In this document: in pieces, positions 40,762-49,721 of the stretch
Position numbering within the stretch: position 1 is the first letter of the stretch
Layout: each line of letters starts with the position of its first letter
Origin: Streptomyces sp. ISL-12
GTDB lineage: Bacteria; Actinomycetota; Actinomycetes; Streptomycetales; Streptomycetaceae
Assembly (NCBI RefSeq): GCF_018614415.1
Contig: NZ_JAGGOO010000002.1
Span: 24,206 to 88,205, forward strand
Reading direction: 5' to 3'
DNA length: 64,000 nt
Program-made: the position numbers and the translations under genes
The notes under the pieces: model-generated
What the model was told of the DNA's origin: nothing
What the model saw: the letters and a program-made list of their open reading frames with translations, nothing else
Databases searched by the model: none

Positions 40762-42564
40762 TCATCTTGTCGGTACCTGTCGTGCGTCCCGGCGGACGAG
40801 AGCCGCGTACCGGCCGTCCCGCTCCAGCAGTTCCTCGTGGGTGCCCCGCTCGGCCAGGCGCCCGGAGGCGAGGACGGCGATCTGGTCGGCGTCCCGGACG
40901 GTGGACAGGCGGTGTGCGATGGTGATCGTGGTGCGGTCCGCGGACAGGGCGTCCACCGCCTGCTGCACGGCGGCCTCGGTGCGCGTGTCCAGGGCGCTGG
41001 TCGCCTCGTCGAGGATGAGCACGGGCGGGTCGCGCAGGATCGTGCGGGCGATGGCCAGACGCTGCTTCTCGCCGCCGGAGAAGCGGTGGCCGCGCTCCCC
41101 CACCACGGTGTCGTAGCCGTCGGGCAGCGCGGCGATGTGGTCGTGGATCTGCGCGGCCTTCGCCGCCTCCGCCAGTTCCTCGTCGGTGGCGTCCGGCTTG
41201 GCGAAGCGCAGGTTGTCGGCGACGGAGGCGTGGAAGAGGTACGTCTCCTGCGAGACGACGCCGACCGCGCGGGCGAGGGTGTCAAAGTCGAGGTCACGCA
41301 CGTCGACCCCGTCGAGGGTGACCCGGCCGCCGGTGACGTCGTAGAGCCGCGGCACCAGGTAGCCGAGGGTGGACTTGCCGGCGCCGGTCGGGCCGACCAC
41401 GGCGAGACTGCCGCCCGCCGGGACGGTGATGTCGATGCCGTCGAGGACCGGTCCGCCCTTGTCGTCGTAGCGGAACTCGACGTTCTCGAAGCGGACCTCG
41501 CCCTTGATCTGGTCGAGGTGGACGGGGTTCTCGCGTTCGGTGATGTCGACGGGCAGGTCGAGGTACTCGAAGATGCGCTGGAACAGGGCGAGCGAGGTCT
41601 GGATCTGGACGCCGGTCGACAGCAGGCTGACCGCCGGGCGGAACAGGCCCTGCTGGAGTGTGACGAAGGCGACGATCGTACCGATGGAGACGTCCGGACC
41701 GCCGAGCTTCAGGGCCATGCCCGCGGCCCAGTAGATGACGGCGGGCAGCGCGGCCATGACGACGGTGATGACGGCCATGCGCCAACGGCCCGCCATGTTC
41801 GACCGCACCTCCAGGTCGACCAGCTGCTCGGACTCGTCGGCGAAGGAGCGGGTGAGCGAGTCGGAGCGGCCCATGGTGCGGCCCAGCAGGATGCCACTGA
41901 CCGAGAGCGACTCGGTCACCGTGGCGGCCATCGCGGCCATCTGCTTCTGGCGCTGGGTAGTGATCTTCTTGCGCTCGTTGCCGACCCGGCGGCTGATCCA
42001 CACGAAGACGGGGAGGAGCAGCAGGGAGACGACGGTCAGGCGCCAGTCGAGGGCGATCATCGCGACGATGGTGGCGACGACGCTGGTGGCGTTGGAGACC
42101 AGGGAGGTGGCGGTGGAGGTCACGGTGGCCTGCATGCCGCCGATGTCGTTGGCGATGCGGGACTGGACCTCGCCGGTGCGGGTGCGGGTGAAGAAAGCGA
42201 GCGACATGCGCTGGAGGCGGCCGTAGACGGCGGTGCGCAGATCGTGCATGACGCGCTGGCCGACGGTCGTGGAGATCAGCGTCTGGAGCACGCCGAAGAC
42301 GCTGGTGAGGACGGCGCCGAGGATCATGCCCAGGGCGAGCAGGCTCAGCAGGCCGGTGCGGCCCTGGGGGATGGCGACGTCCAGGATCTCCCTGAGCAGG
42401 AACGGGGTGGCGACCGAGACCAGCGACGCGGCGCCGACGAGTGCGCCGACGACCGCGAGACGGCCTCGGTAGGGGCGGAAGAGTCTCAGGATGCGCCGCA
42501 CCTGCCGGGGCTGTTCCTGCGCGCCGGCGGGAGGGGTCCAGGAGAGGTCGTGGTCGGGTTTCAT
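40762..42564 (-). CDS. ABC exporter half-transporter (membrane plus ATPase domains)
   Basis: A 600-residue type IV ABC exporter subunit that probably forms a homodimer. Residues 30-330 hold six membrane spans. The ATPase domain has Walker A GPTGAGKST near residue 397, signature FSGGEKQRLAIAR, Walker B LILDEATSALD and the H-loop IAHRLST, so all motifs are intact. It exports drugs or lipids. ATG at 42564 with AAAGGAG upstream. It is divergent from a MarR gene 386 bases away that has a palindrome in front of it, so MarR control of this exporter is plausible. Confidence 0.9.
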   Translation of the reverse strand: MKPDHDLSWTPPAGAQEQPRQVRRILRLFRPYRGRLAVVGALVGAASLVSVATPFLLREILDVAIPQGRTGLLSLLALGMILGAVLTSVFGVLQTLISTTVGQRVMHDLRTAVYGRLQRMSLAFFTRTRTGEVQSRIANDIGGMQATVTSTATSLVSNATSVVATIVAMIALDWRLTVVSLLLLPVFVWISRRVGNERKKITTQRQKQMAAMAATVTESLSVSGILLGRTMGRSDSLTRSFADESEQLVDLEVRSNMAGRWRMAVITVVMAALPAVIYWAAGMALKLGGPDVSIGTIVAFVTLQQGLFRPAVSLLSTGVQIQTSLALFQRIFEYLDLPVDITERENPVHLDQIKGEVRFENVEFRYDDKGGPVLDGIDITVPAGGSLAVVGPTGAGKSTLGYLVPRLYDVTGGRVTLDGVDVRDLDFDTLARAVGVVSQETYLFHASVADNLRFAKPDATDEELAEAAKAAQIHDHIAALPDGYDTVVGERGHRFSGGEKQRLAIARTILRDPPVLILDEATSALDTRTEAAVQQAVDALSADRTTITIAHRLSTVRDADQIAVLASGRLAERGTHEELLERDGRYAALVRRDARQVPTR

Positions 42565-42901
42565 GGGCTCCTTTCGGAGGTTGTCCGGACGGGCGGCCCG
42601 GGGGGTGTCCGGGGCGGTCGGTCGTCCGGCTCGCGGGCTGGGCGGGGGCGAGCGGCACCCGGGGTGCGGCGCCCGCTGTACGGGCCCGCGGTCGACGGTG
42701 CCGGACGGTCTTCAGCGGTTGTTCGGGCCTACGGCGGCACAGGGCTGCCGATGACCGGCGGCGGCCATCACCAGCCCCGGTCCGCGCAGGCCTCCCTCGG
42801 TGATGCACCGCGCCCGGTACGCAGCCGCCGTACGGGCCGGTGCGCGGCCGGTCGGCACTCGGTGGGCGGTCGGTGCCCGGGCGGGCCTCACGGATCGTAG
42901 C

Positions 42902-42926
42902 TCATTGTTACCTACACTCACAATGA
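42902..42926. promoter_or_regulatory. Palindromic operator upstream of marR
   Basis: TCATTGT (42902-42908) and ACAATGA (42920-42926) form a perfect 7-bp inverted repeat with an 11-base spacer, 25 bases before the MarR start. Its AT-rich sequence stands out. The rest of the 42565-42950 gap shows no gene. Confidence 0.65.
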
Positions 42927-42950
42927 ACAGCACCCTGATATTGTTCCCGC

Positions 42951-43415
42951 ATGACCGCCCCCGACCCCGACGGCGTCCTTGCCGAGCAGTTGCTGCGGCT
43001 CACCCGCCGGGTGCACCGCATCCAGAAGCGGCATCTGGAGCGAGGCGACCTCGGCATCACCCCCGCCCAGTCCCGCCTGCTGCGCACCCTCGCGCACTAC
43101 GGCTCGCCGCCCCGGATGACCGACCTGGCCGAGCGCCTGGAGGTCGTGCCCCGAGCGGTGACGACACTCGTCGACGGACTGGAGTCCGCCGGGATGGTGC
43201 GCCGGGCGCCGGATCAGGCCAATCGGCGAGTGATCCGCATCGAGCTGACGGACGACGGGCGCACGGCGCTGAGCGAACTGCGCCGCGCGCGCCGCTCGGC
43301 GGCGGAGGAGATCCTGGCCCCGTTGACCGCCGAGCAACGCGCCGTGCTCGGCGGGCTGCTGGACACGCTGATCGACGGAACCGCCGTGGTGCGCCCCGGC
43401 ACCGACGCCGGCTGA
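42951..43415 (+). CDS. MarR-family transcription regulator
   Basis: A 154-residue winged-helix regulator: [18 protein letters not shown] starts the DNA-binding part, [20 protein letters not shown] the recognition helix and [20 protein letters not shown] the wing with the conserved D..R. ATG at 42951. It is divergent from the ABC exporter at 42564, and a palindrome lies between them, so it probably controls itself and perhaps the exporter. The ligand is unknown. Confidence 0.88.
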   Translation: MTAPDPDGVLAEQLLRLTRRVHRIQKRHLERGDLGITPAQSRLLRTLAHYGSPPRMTDLAERLEVVPRAVTTLVDGLESAGMVRRAPDQANRRVIRIELTDDGRTALSELRRARRSAAEEILAPLTAEQRAVLGGLLDTLIDGTAVVRPGTDAG

Positions 43416-43683
43416 CGCCGTCGTCCGCGGCGGACCGCCGCGTTCCACCGCCCGGCCCAGCCGCCCCGGCACCGCCGTGAGCAGGGACTTCGCGGGCTCC
43501 GAGCCGCCTGGCCCGTACTCCGCCGGGGTTTCCCGGAGTAACTCGAAACGGTCGCAGCCGGATCCCTGCGCCGGTGCGGAAAACCGCTTGATTTCCACTA
43601 CGCGGCGACGCGAACCTGTCACGGTTTGCTGCCCTCCGGCGCCGCACCGAGCGGCCCCGCCTGACACGAGCCACTGGGACCTC

Positions 43684-45627
43684 ATGCAGATCCAAGACCT
43701 TCCGTTCTCCGACCCGGGCGTGCCCGACGCGCGCTCGGGCCCCCGATTCCTGTGGTGGCTCTTCCGGAACCAGCTGGGCGGACAGCTCAAATCGCTGGCC
43801 TGGGGGCTGCTGCACTTCGCCTCCGTCTCCGCACTTCCCTTCTGCGTCGGCCTCGCCGTCCAGGCCGTCGTCGACCGGTCCGGCGGCCGGCTCGCCCTGG
43901 CCGGCGCTCTGCTGGCCGTGTGCTGCGCCGGCAACGCGCTCGGCGACACCTTCCTGCACCGCGCCGCCATCACCAACTGGATCACCGCGGCCGCCCGCGT
44001 ACAGCAACTGCTGGCCCGCAAGGCCGCCCTGCTGGGCTCGGCGCTGACCCGGCGGGTCGCGGCCGGCGAGGTCGTGGCCGTCTCCACCGGCGATGTCGAG
44101 AAGATCGGCTGGTTCGTCGAGGCGGTGTCCCGGTTCACCGCGGCGGCACTGACCATCGTGCTGGTCTGCGTCGGCCTGCTCCTCTACCAGCCGTCCCTCG
44201 GCATCGTCGTCATCATCGGCCTGCCCGTCCTGGCGCTGGCCGTGCTGCCGCTGCTGCCCCGTGCCACACGGCGCGCCGACGTCCAGCGGGAGAAGGCGGG
44301 CCGGGCCACCGAACTGGCCTCGGACACCGTCGCCGGACTGCGCGTGCTGCGCGGCATCGGTGGTGAACAGCTCTTCCTCGACCGCTACCGCCGCGCCTCC
44401 CAGGACGTGCGCCACGCTGCCGTGCGCAGCGCCCGCATGTGGTCCCTGATCTCCGCGATCCAGGTGCTGTTGCCGGGCCTGCTGCTGATCGCGGTGGTCT
44501 GGCACGGCGTGCACCTGGCCCGGGACGGCCGGATAGGCGTGGGCGAGCTGGTCACCGTCTACAGCTCGGTCATGATCCTCACCTACCCTCTCCGGCACTT
44601 CGAAGAGATCGCCATGGCGTACTCCTTCTCCCGGCCCTCGGCCCGGCGGGCCGCCCGGGTGCTGGCGCTGGAACGGGCCACGGACGCGGGTGGATCCGGC
44701 ACGGGCGGCCCCAGGACGAGCGAATCCGGTACGCGCGAATCCGGTACGCGCGAATCCGGTACGAGCGGTGGTCTCCCGTCCGGCGATCTGTACGACCCGG
44801 AGACCGGTCTGCTGGCCCCGGCGGGCCTGCTGACCGCCGTGGTGTGCGGTGACCCCGACGCCGCCGGCCGGTTGGCCGAACGGCTCGGCGGCCACCCCTC
44901 GGAGCTGGGCACGCCGGTCTCACTGGGCGGGGTGCCGCTGGACGAACTCCCCCTGGACTCCGCGCGCACGGCCGTGCTGGTCCAGGACAAGGACCCGGTA
45001 CTGCTGTCCGGGACGCTGCGCGACCTGCTCGACGTGCCCGCCTCCGGTGCCGTCGGCGCCGCCCAGGCGCTGGCCGCCGCCCAGTGCGAGGACGTGCTGG
45101 CGGCTCTCGTGCAGGGTTCGGTCGACGCGGAGGACCCGATGGACGCCCGCATCACCGAACGGGGCCGTTCGCTCTCCGGCGGCCAGCGCCAGCGGCTCGC
45201 CCTGGCCCGGTCGCTGGTGACCGACCCCGAGGTCCTCGTCCTGGACGAACCCACCTCCGCCGTGGACTCGCACACCGAGGCGCGCATCGCGGACGGCGTA
45301 CGGGGCCTGCGGCAGGGCCGCACCACCGTCGTGTTCACCTCCTCACCGCTGCTGCTGGACCGCGCCGAGCGCGTGGTGTTCCTGCACGAGGGCGAGGCCG
45401 CGGCCGTCGGCACCCACCGCGATCTCGTACGCGGCGACCCGCGGTACCGGGCCGTGGTGACCCGCGAGACCGATGAAGAGACCGGCGTCCAGCGGGAGGA
45501 GCACGCCGTCCTGGGTGGCCTCGCCGGCGACGGCCCAGGGCTTGCTCCGAGCGGCGACGCCCTCGGGAACGGCCGCCTGGACGACGACGTACTGCACCGC
45601 CTGGAAGAAATCGAGGAGACGGCATGA
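43684..45627 (+). CDS. ABC exporter subunit 1, degenerate Walker A
   Basis: A 647-residue exporter half with six membrane spans (residues 20-310). Its ATPase domain has lost the Walker A loop: where GxxGxGKS/T is expected it has [16 protein letters not shown]. The signature [13 protein letters not shown], Walker [13 protein letters not shown] and downstream parts are canonical. Between the domains lies a repeated ESGTR linker. The ATG at 43684 is preferred; an upstream GTG at 43477 would add a Pro/Ser/Arg-rich, non-membrane extension. It overlaps subunit 2 by four bases (ATGA). Together they should form a heterodimer with one working ATP site. Confidence 0.85.
   Translation: MQIQDLPFSDPGVPDARSGPRFLWWLFRNQLGGQLKSLAWGLLHFASVSALPFCVGLAVQAVVDRSGGRLALAGALLAVCCAGNALGDTFLHRAAITNWITAAARVQQLLARKAALLGSALTRRVAAGEVVAVSTGDVEKIGWFVEAVSRFTAAALTIVLVCVGLLLYQPSLGIVVIIGLPVLALAVLPLLPRATRRADVQREKAGRATELASDTVAGLRVLRGIGGEQLFLDRYRRASQDVRHAAVRSARMWSLISAIQVLLPGLLLIAVVWHGVHLARDGRIGVGELVTVYSSVMILTYPLRHFEEIAMAYSFSRPSARRAARVLALERATDAGGSGTGGPRTSESGTRESGTRESGTSGGLPSGDLYDPETGLLAPAGLLTAVVCGDPDAAGRLAERLGGHPSELGTPVSLGGVPLDELPLDSARTAVLVQDKDPVLLSGTLRDLLDVPASGAVGAAQALAAAQCEDVLAALVQGSVDAEDPMDARITERGRSLSGGQRQRLALARSLVTDPEVLVLDEPTSAVDSHTEARIADGVRGLRQGRTTVVFTSSPLLLDRAERVVFLHEGEAAAVGTHRDLVRGDPRYRAVVTRETDEETGVQREEHAVLGGLAGDGPGLAPSGDALGNGRLDDDVLHRLEEIEETA
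44721..44765 (+). repeat. 15-bp tandem repeat, three copies
   Basis: Three units of CGAATCCGGTACGCG (the last with two changes) encode [15 protein letters not shown] in the linker between the membrane and ATPase domains of ABC subunit 1. Confidence 0.85.
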
Positions 45628-47405
45628 TCGGCGTGGCGCCACCGTCGTACGACCCCGCGGCCCCGACCACGGCGAGCACCCTGCCCGTCGGCAACGCCGC
45701 GACCGTGCGCGGCTATGTGACGGAGCTGCTGCGCCGGCACCGCCGCGCGTTCGTGCTGCTCGTCACCGTCAACACCGTCGCCGTGATCTCCTCCATGGCC
45801 GGTCCCTACCTGCTCGGCGGGCTCGTGGAGCGGGTGTCCGACGGCGCTCGCGAGCTGCACCTGGGCATCACCGCCACGCTGTTCGTGGTCGCCCTGGTCC
45901 TCCAGGCCGCCTTCGTGCGTGAGGTGCGGCTGCGCGGCGCGGTGCTCGGCGAGCGCATGCTGGCCGACCTGCGCGAGGACTTCCTCGTGCGCTCGGTCGG
46001 GCTGCCGCCGGGGGTGCTCGAACGGGCCGGCACGGGTGACCTGCTGTCCCGGATCACGACCGACATCGACCGGCTCGGCAACGCCATGCGCGAGGCCGTG
46101 CCCCAGCTGGCGATCGGTGCGGTGTGGGTGGTGCTGCTGCTGGGCGGTCTGGTGGTCACGGCACCGCCGCTTGCCCCGGCCGTGCTGCTGGCGGTGCCGC
46201 TGCTGGTGGTCGGCTGCCGCTGGTACTTCCGGCGGGCGCCCTCCGCGTACCGTTCGGAGGCCGCCGGGTACGCCGCTGTGGCCGCCGCGCTCGCCGAGAC
46301 CGTGGACGCCGGGCGCACCGTGGAGGCCCACCGTCTGGGCGCCCGGCGCGTCGGGCTTTCGGACCGCCGGATCAGGGAGTGGACGGCCTGGGAGCGGTAC
46401 ACGCTCTGGCTGCGGTCCGTGCTCTTCCCGGTCATCAACGTCACCCATGTGACGGTCCTCGCCTCGGTACTCATGATCGGCGGCGTGTTCGTGCTCCAGG
46501 GCTGGATCGGGGTCGGCCAGCTGACGACGGCGGCCCTGATCGCGCAGATGCTCGTCGATCCGGTCGGACTGATCCTGCGCTGGTACGACGAGCTCCAGGT
46601 GGCCCAGGTCTCGCTGGCCCGGCTGGTCGGTGTGCGGGAGATCGAGCCCGAGAGTGACGACACCGCGTCGGCCCCGGAGGGACGCGATGTGCACGCCGAC
46701 CGGGTGCACTTCGGCTACCTGGAGGGGGTGGACGTGCTGCGCAAGGTCTCCCTGGAGGTCGCCCCCGGCACCCGGCTGGCGCTGGTGGGTCCCTCCGGCG
46801 CGGGCAAGTCCACCCTCGGCAGGCTGCTCGCCGGTATCTACGCTCCCCGCGAGGGCCGGATCACCCTGGGCGGCGCGGAACTGTCCCGGATGTCCGCCGA
46901 ACGGGTCCGCTCGCACGTCGCCCTCGTCAACCAGGAGCACCACGTCTTCGTGGGCTCCCTGCGTGACAACCTCCGGCTGGCCCGTGGTGGTGCCACCGAC
47001 GCCGAGCTGTGGGCCGCGCTGGGCGCGGTCGACGCGGACGTCTGGGCCCGCGCGCTCGACGAGGGGCTGGACACCGAGGTCGGTTCCGGCGGCTTCGCGC
47101 TCACCCCGGCGCAGGCACAGCAGATCGCGCTGGCCCGCTTGGTGCTGGCCGACCCGCACACCCTGGTCCTGGACGAGGCGACGTCGCTGCTCGACCCCCG
47201 GGCGGCCCGGCATCTGGAGCGGTCCCTGGCCCGGGTGCTGGACGGCCGCACCGTCGTCGCGATCGCCCACCGGCTGCACACCGCCCACGACGCGGATGTC
47301 ATCGCCGTGGTCGAGAACGGCCGGATCAGCGAGCTGGGCAGTCATGAGGACCTGGTCGCGGCGGACGGAGCGTACGCGGCGCTGTGGCGCTCGTGGCACG
47401 GCTGA
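45624..47405 (+). CDS. ABC exporter subunit 2, degenerate signature motif
   Basis: A 593-residue partner of the gene before it, coupled by a four-base overlap. Six membrane spans (residues 40-320) precede the ATPase domain, which has a canonical Walker [10 protein letters not shown] and Walker [12 protein letters not shown], but the signature LSGGQ is replaced by [13 protein letters not shown]. Its Walker A would therefore pair with the good signature of subunit 1 to make the one competent site, while the other site is degenerate, as in asymmetric exporters of the TM287/288 type. H-loop is IAHRLHT. Substrate unknown. Confidence 0.88.
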   Translation: MIGVAPPSYDPAAPTTASTLPVGNAATVRGYVTELLRRHRRAFVLLVTVNTVAVISSMAGPYLLGGLVERVSDGARELHLGITATLFVVALVLQAAFVREVRLRGAVLGERMLADLREDFLVRSVGLPPGVLERAGTGDLLSRITTDIDRLGNAMREAVPQLAIGAVWVVLLLGGLVVTAPPLAPAVLLAVPLLVVGCRWYFRRAPSAYRSEAAGYAAVAAALAETVDAGRTVEAHRLGARRVGLSDRRIREWTAWERYTLWLRSVLFPVINVTHVTVLASVLMIGGVFVLQGWIGVGQLTTAALIAQMLVDPVGLILRWYDELQVAQVSLARLVGVREIEPESDDTASAPEGRDVHADRVHFGYLEGVDVLRKVSLEVAPGTRLALVGPSGAGKSTLGRLLAGIYAPREGRITLGGAELSRMSAERVRSHVALVNQEHHVFVGSLRDNLRLARGGATDAELWAALGAVDADVWARALDEGLDTEVGSGGFALTPAQAQQIALARLVLADPHTLVLDEATSLLDPRAARHLERSLARVLDGRTVVAIAHRLHTAHDADVIAVVENGRISELGSHEDLVAADGAYAALWRSWHG

Positions 47406-47669
47406 CCCGGACGGGCCCTCACCGGCGGGGTGGGTGACAGGCGTCTCACGGGGCGCGGCCGGGGGCCGGCGGAGAGCGGCGGGTCCCCGGCCCGGGTCCG
47501 TGCCGTTGCGTGGTCCCGAGAGGGGGTGGAAATCTGGGAGAAGGCACCGGCGCGGGGAACGCCCGAAGACCCCGCGACGCGTCGACCGGCGACGCCCTGT
47601 CCCCGTGCGGCGGCAATCCGCCGAGCCCCGCGGTGTGAGCGGGCCGGGCCCCACCCTCTGGAGGTATCC

Positions 47670-48140
47670 GTGAACAGCGCCGACGGATGGGGAGACGATG
47701 TCTACCAGCCCGACGGTTCCGAACAGAGGGAGGACACCGGGCTGCTCGACGCGGAGGACACCCTGGAGTACGGCGGTGTCGATGACCCCCTCGACGCGGG
47801 CTGGTCCCCTCCGGAGCGGCCTTGGGCCGTGGAACACGACGGCGTGACCGCGGCCGAACGCCATCACGGCGAGAGCCTGGACCAGCGGCTTTCCGAGGAG
47901 ATCCCGGACGCCGCGGTACCCGACGGGGACGGTCTCGGCGACTCCGAGGACACCGACGGCGAACTGCTGGACGACGAGGTCGGCGCCACCCGTTCCGGCC
48001 GGCTCGTGGCTCCCGACGAGGGGGCGCGCGAGGACGAGGAGGCCGCCCTGGTCGCCAGGGACGTGGGCATCGACGGCGCGGCGGCGTCCGCCGAGGAAGC
48101 CGCGATGCACGTCGTCGACGAGGACGCCCTTCCCCGCTGA
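47670..48140 (+). CDS. Acidic protein of unknown function (DUF5709-like)
   Basis: A 156-residue, strongly acidic and mostly disordered protein. YQPDGSEQREDTGLLDAEDT and DDPLDAGWSPPERPWAVEHD are conserved in actinobacterial DUF5709 proteins, and HHGESLDQRLSEE starts the middle part. GTG at 47670 after CTGGAGGT. The L31 type B gene follows after 60 bases. Function unknown. Confidence 0.78.
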   Translation: MNSADGWGDDVYQPDGSEQREDTGLLDAEDTLEYGGVDDPLDAGWSPPERPWAVEHDGVTAAERHHGESLDQRLSEEIPDAAVPDGDGLGDSEDTDGELLDDEVGATRSGRLVAPDEGAREDEEAALVARDVGIDGAAASAEEAAMHVVDEDALPR

Positions 48141-48200
48141 ACCCGCTGTTCCCCCGGCGTCGCCGCGCCGCGCGCCGCCCCCGCCGCACAAGGAGCGCTC

Positions 48201-48470
48201 ATGCAGCAGGACAAGCACCCCGACTACCATCCCGTCGTCTTCCGGGACCGCGCCGCCGGTTACGCCTTCCTCACCCGGTCCACCGCGACCAGCGACCGGA
48301 CGATCGAGTGGGACGACGGCCGGAGCTACCCGGTCGTCGACGTGGAGATCTCCTCGGAGAGCCATCCGTTCTACACGGGGCAGGCACGGACGGTCGACAC
48401 GGAGGGACGCATCGCCCGGTTCGAGCGGCGCTACGGCGGCGGGACGGGCACCGAGGACCGGCCCGCCTGA
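48201..48470 (+). CDS. rpmE2: 50S ribosomal protein L31, type B (zinc-free)
   Basis: An 89-residue L31 of the C-minus type: [20 protein letters not shown] at the N-terminus lacks the CxxC zinc site of type A, and [20 protein letters not shown] with IARFERRYG is typical. It replaces the zinc-binding L31 in zinc shortage. ATG at 48201 after AAGGAG. I do not see a Zur-box-like palindrome upstream, although type B L31 genes are often Zur-regulated. Confidence 0.88.
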   Translation: MQQDKHPDYHPVVFRDRAAGYAFLTRSTATSDRTIEWDDGRSYPVVDVEISSESHPFYTGQARTVDTEGRIARFERRYGGGTGTEDRPA

Positions 48471-48781
48471 GCAACCGCCGCGTGCTCCGCCGTCCGACGC
48501 GTCGAGGCAGGCAGTCACAGACGGGACGACGTCGAGGGCCCGACGGCCTCGGGCGCGGCTGACGTGTGCCATACGGTCCGGCGGGCAGGGACGCCACGTC
48601 GCTCGACGCCGGACGACACCGACGCGCCCCCGCCGTCCGTCAGAGCGTGCGGTGGCGGCTCTCGGCCGCCCTCGACCTCGCCTGACGTCCTGCTCGGGGT
48701 TGTCGGGCCGGCGGGGACGTGTCGGCTGCGCTCGGTCCCGTCCGGCGTCCTGCTCCGGGGTGCCGGAGGCGAGACCGCGGG
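48471..48781. other. Gene-free stretch of 311 bases
   Basis: Convergent gap between rpmE2 and the YdjM-like gene. I see no credible gene. A short direct repeat (ACGTCCTGCTCGGGGTTG near 48682 and GCGTCCTGCTCCGGGGTG near 48743) is the only structure. Confidence 0.5.
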
Positions 48782-49573
48782 TCAGATGACGTTGAGCGCG
48801 GCCGCGCAGCCCACCCCGCCGAGCAGCATGAACGCCGGCATCAGCACCTTGAGCTCGACCCAGCTGCCCGCGCGGAACCGCAGTGCCTTGGGCGGGCCGA
48901 TCGGGTACCAGCGCTTGCGGCCCACCGGTATGGGCCACAGTATCGGGCAGCCGGACACGGTCAGCGCGTCCCCGATGTCGTGCACCAGCGCGCCCAGCAC
49001 GATGGGCAGCCCCAGCCACAGGTACTCCTGTCCCGGCGCTGTGAACAGCCAGTCCGACCCGTTGCCCGGTTCGTCCAGGACGCCCGCGATGATCCAGGCG
49101 CTGGTCGCGGCCAGCAGCCAGACCAGGACGTCGCTGCTGGAGCCGCGGGCCGCCCGCCACAGCAGGCCCTCGATGGCCAGCACCATGTGGATGAAGAGGA
49201 TCGCGAGCACACCCCAGCGGTCCCCGGTGATCGCCACGACCGATGAGCCCGCCCCGATCAGGACCGCCCACAGCCAGGTGTGGGTGAGCGTGCGGTGACC
49301 GCCGGAGCGGCGCGGGTCGCCCTGCTTCTTGGTGGCCTTGTAGACGGCGTACGAGAGTTTGTCGACGATCTCGCACAGACCCCGGGACACCGGTCCGAAG
49401 GCCCGCGAGATGGTCGCGGCTTTGTGGTCGAGGTCCGGAGCGAGCGCGGCGCCGGCGCAGATCAGGGCTCCGGTCAGCAGGACCGGCCAGGGCATCGGGT
49501 GCCCGGCCGCGGCGGTCGCCGCCCCTACACCGAGCCAGGCCGCGGCGCCCGACAGTGAGTGTGCTGGTCCCAT
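48782..49573 (-). CDS. YdjM/DUF457-like membrane-bound metal-dependent hydrolase
   Basis: A 263-residue membrane protein with several spans. The signature PAHSLSGAAAWLG at the N-terminus, APDLDHKAATISRAFGP near residue 45 and GHRTLTHTW near residue 90 are the His/Asp motifs of the YdjM (LexA-regulated, membrane-bound metal-dependent hydrolase) family. ATG at 49573 (or 49576). Function is not established beyond the family. It diverges from the helicase gene, about 150 bases away. Confidence 0.84.
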   Translation of the reverse strand: MGPAHSLSGAAAWLGVGAATAAAGHPMPWPVLLTGALICAGAALAPDLDHKAATISRAFGPVSRGLCEIVDKLSYAVYKATKKQGDPRRSGGHRTLTHTWLWAVLIGAGSSVVAITGDRWGVLAILFIHMVLAIEGLLWRAARGSSSDVLVWLLAATSAWIIAGVLDEPGNGSDWLFTAPGQEYLWLGLPIVLGALVHDIGDALTVSGCPILWPIPVGRKRWYPIGPPKALRFRAGSWVELKVLMPAFMLLGGVGCAAALNVI

Positions 49574-49721
49574 CATCGCCGTTGCCCGCCCCATTCCTCG
49601 TGTGCCGCTGTCCAGTTGACCAGGACCGCCGACATGGCGTCGGCGACCCAGGGTAACCTTCATGATCTTCGGTCCCGCATCCGATTCCCGCATCGGGGTC
49701 GGGGCCAGGCAAGATGGTGGC

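Noticed and set aside
43618..43645. TGTCACG upstream of the ABC exporter operon
   Set aside because: No GTC at the right distance; outside the island.
48141..48200. Zur box upstream of rpmE2
   Set aside because: Looked for, but no AT-rich palindrome is present in the short GC-rich gap.
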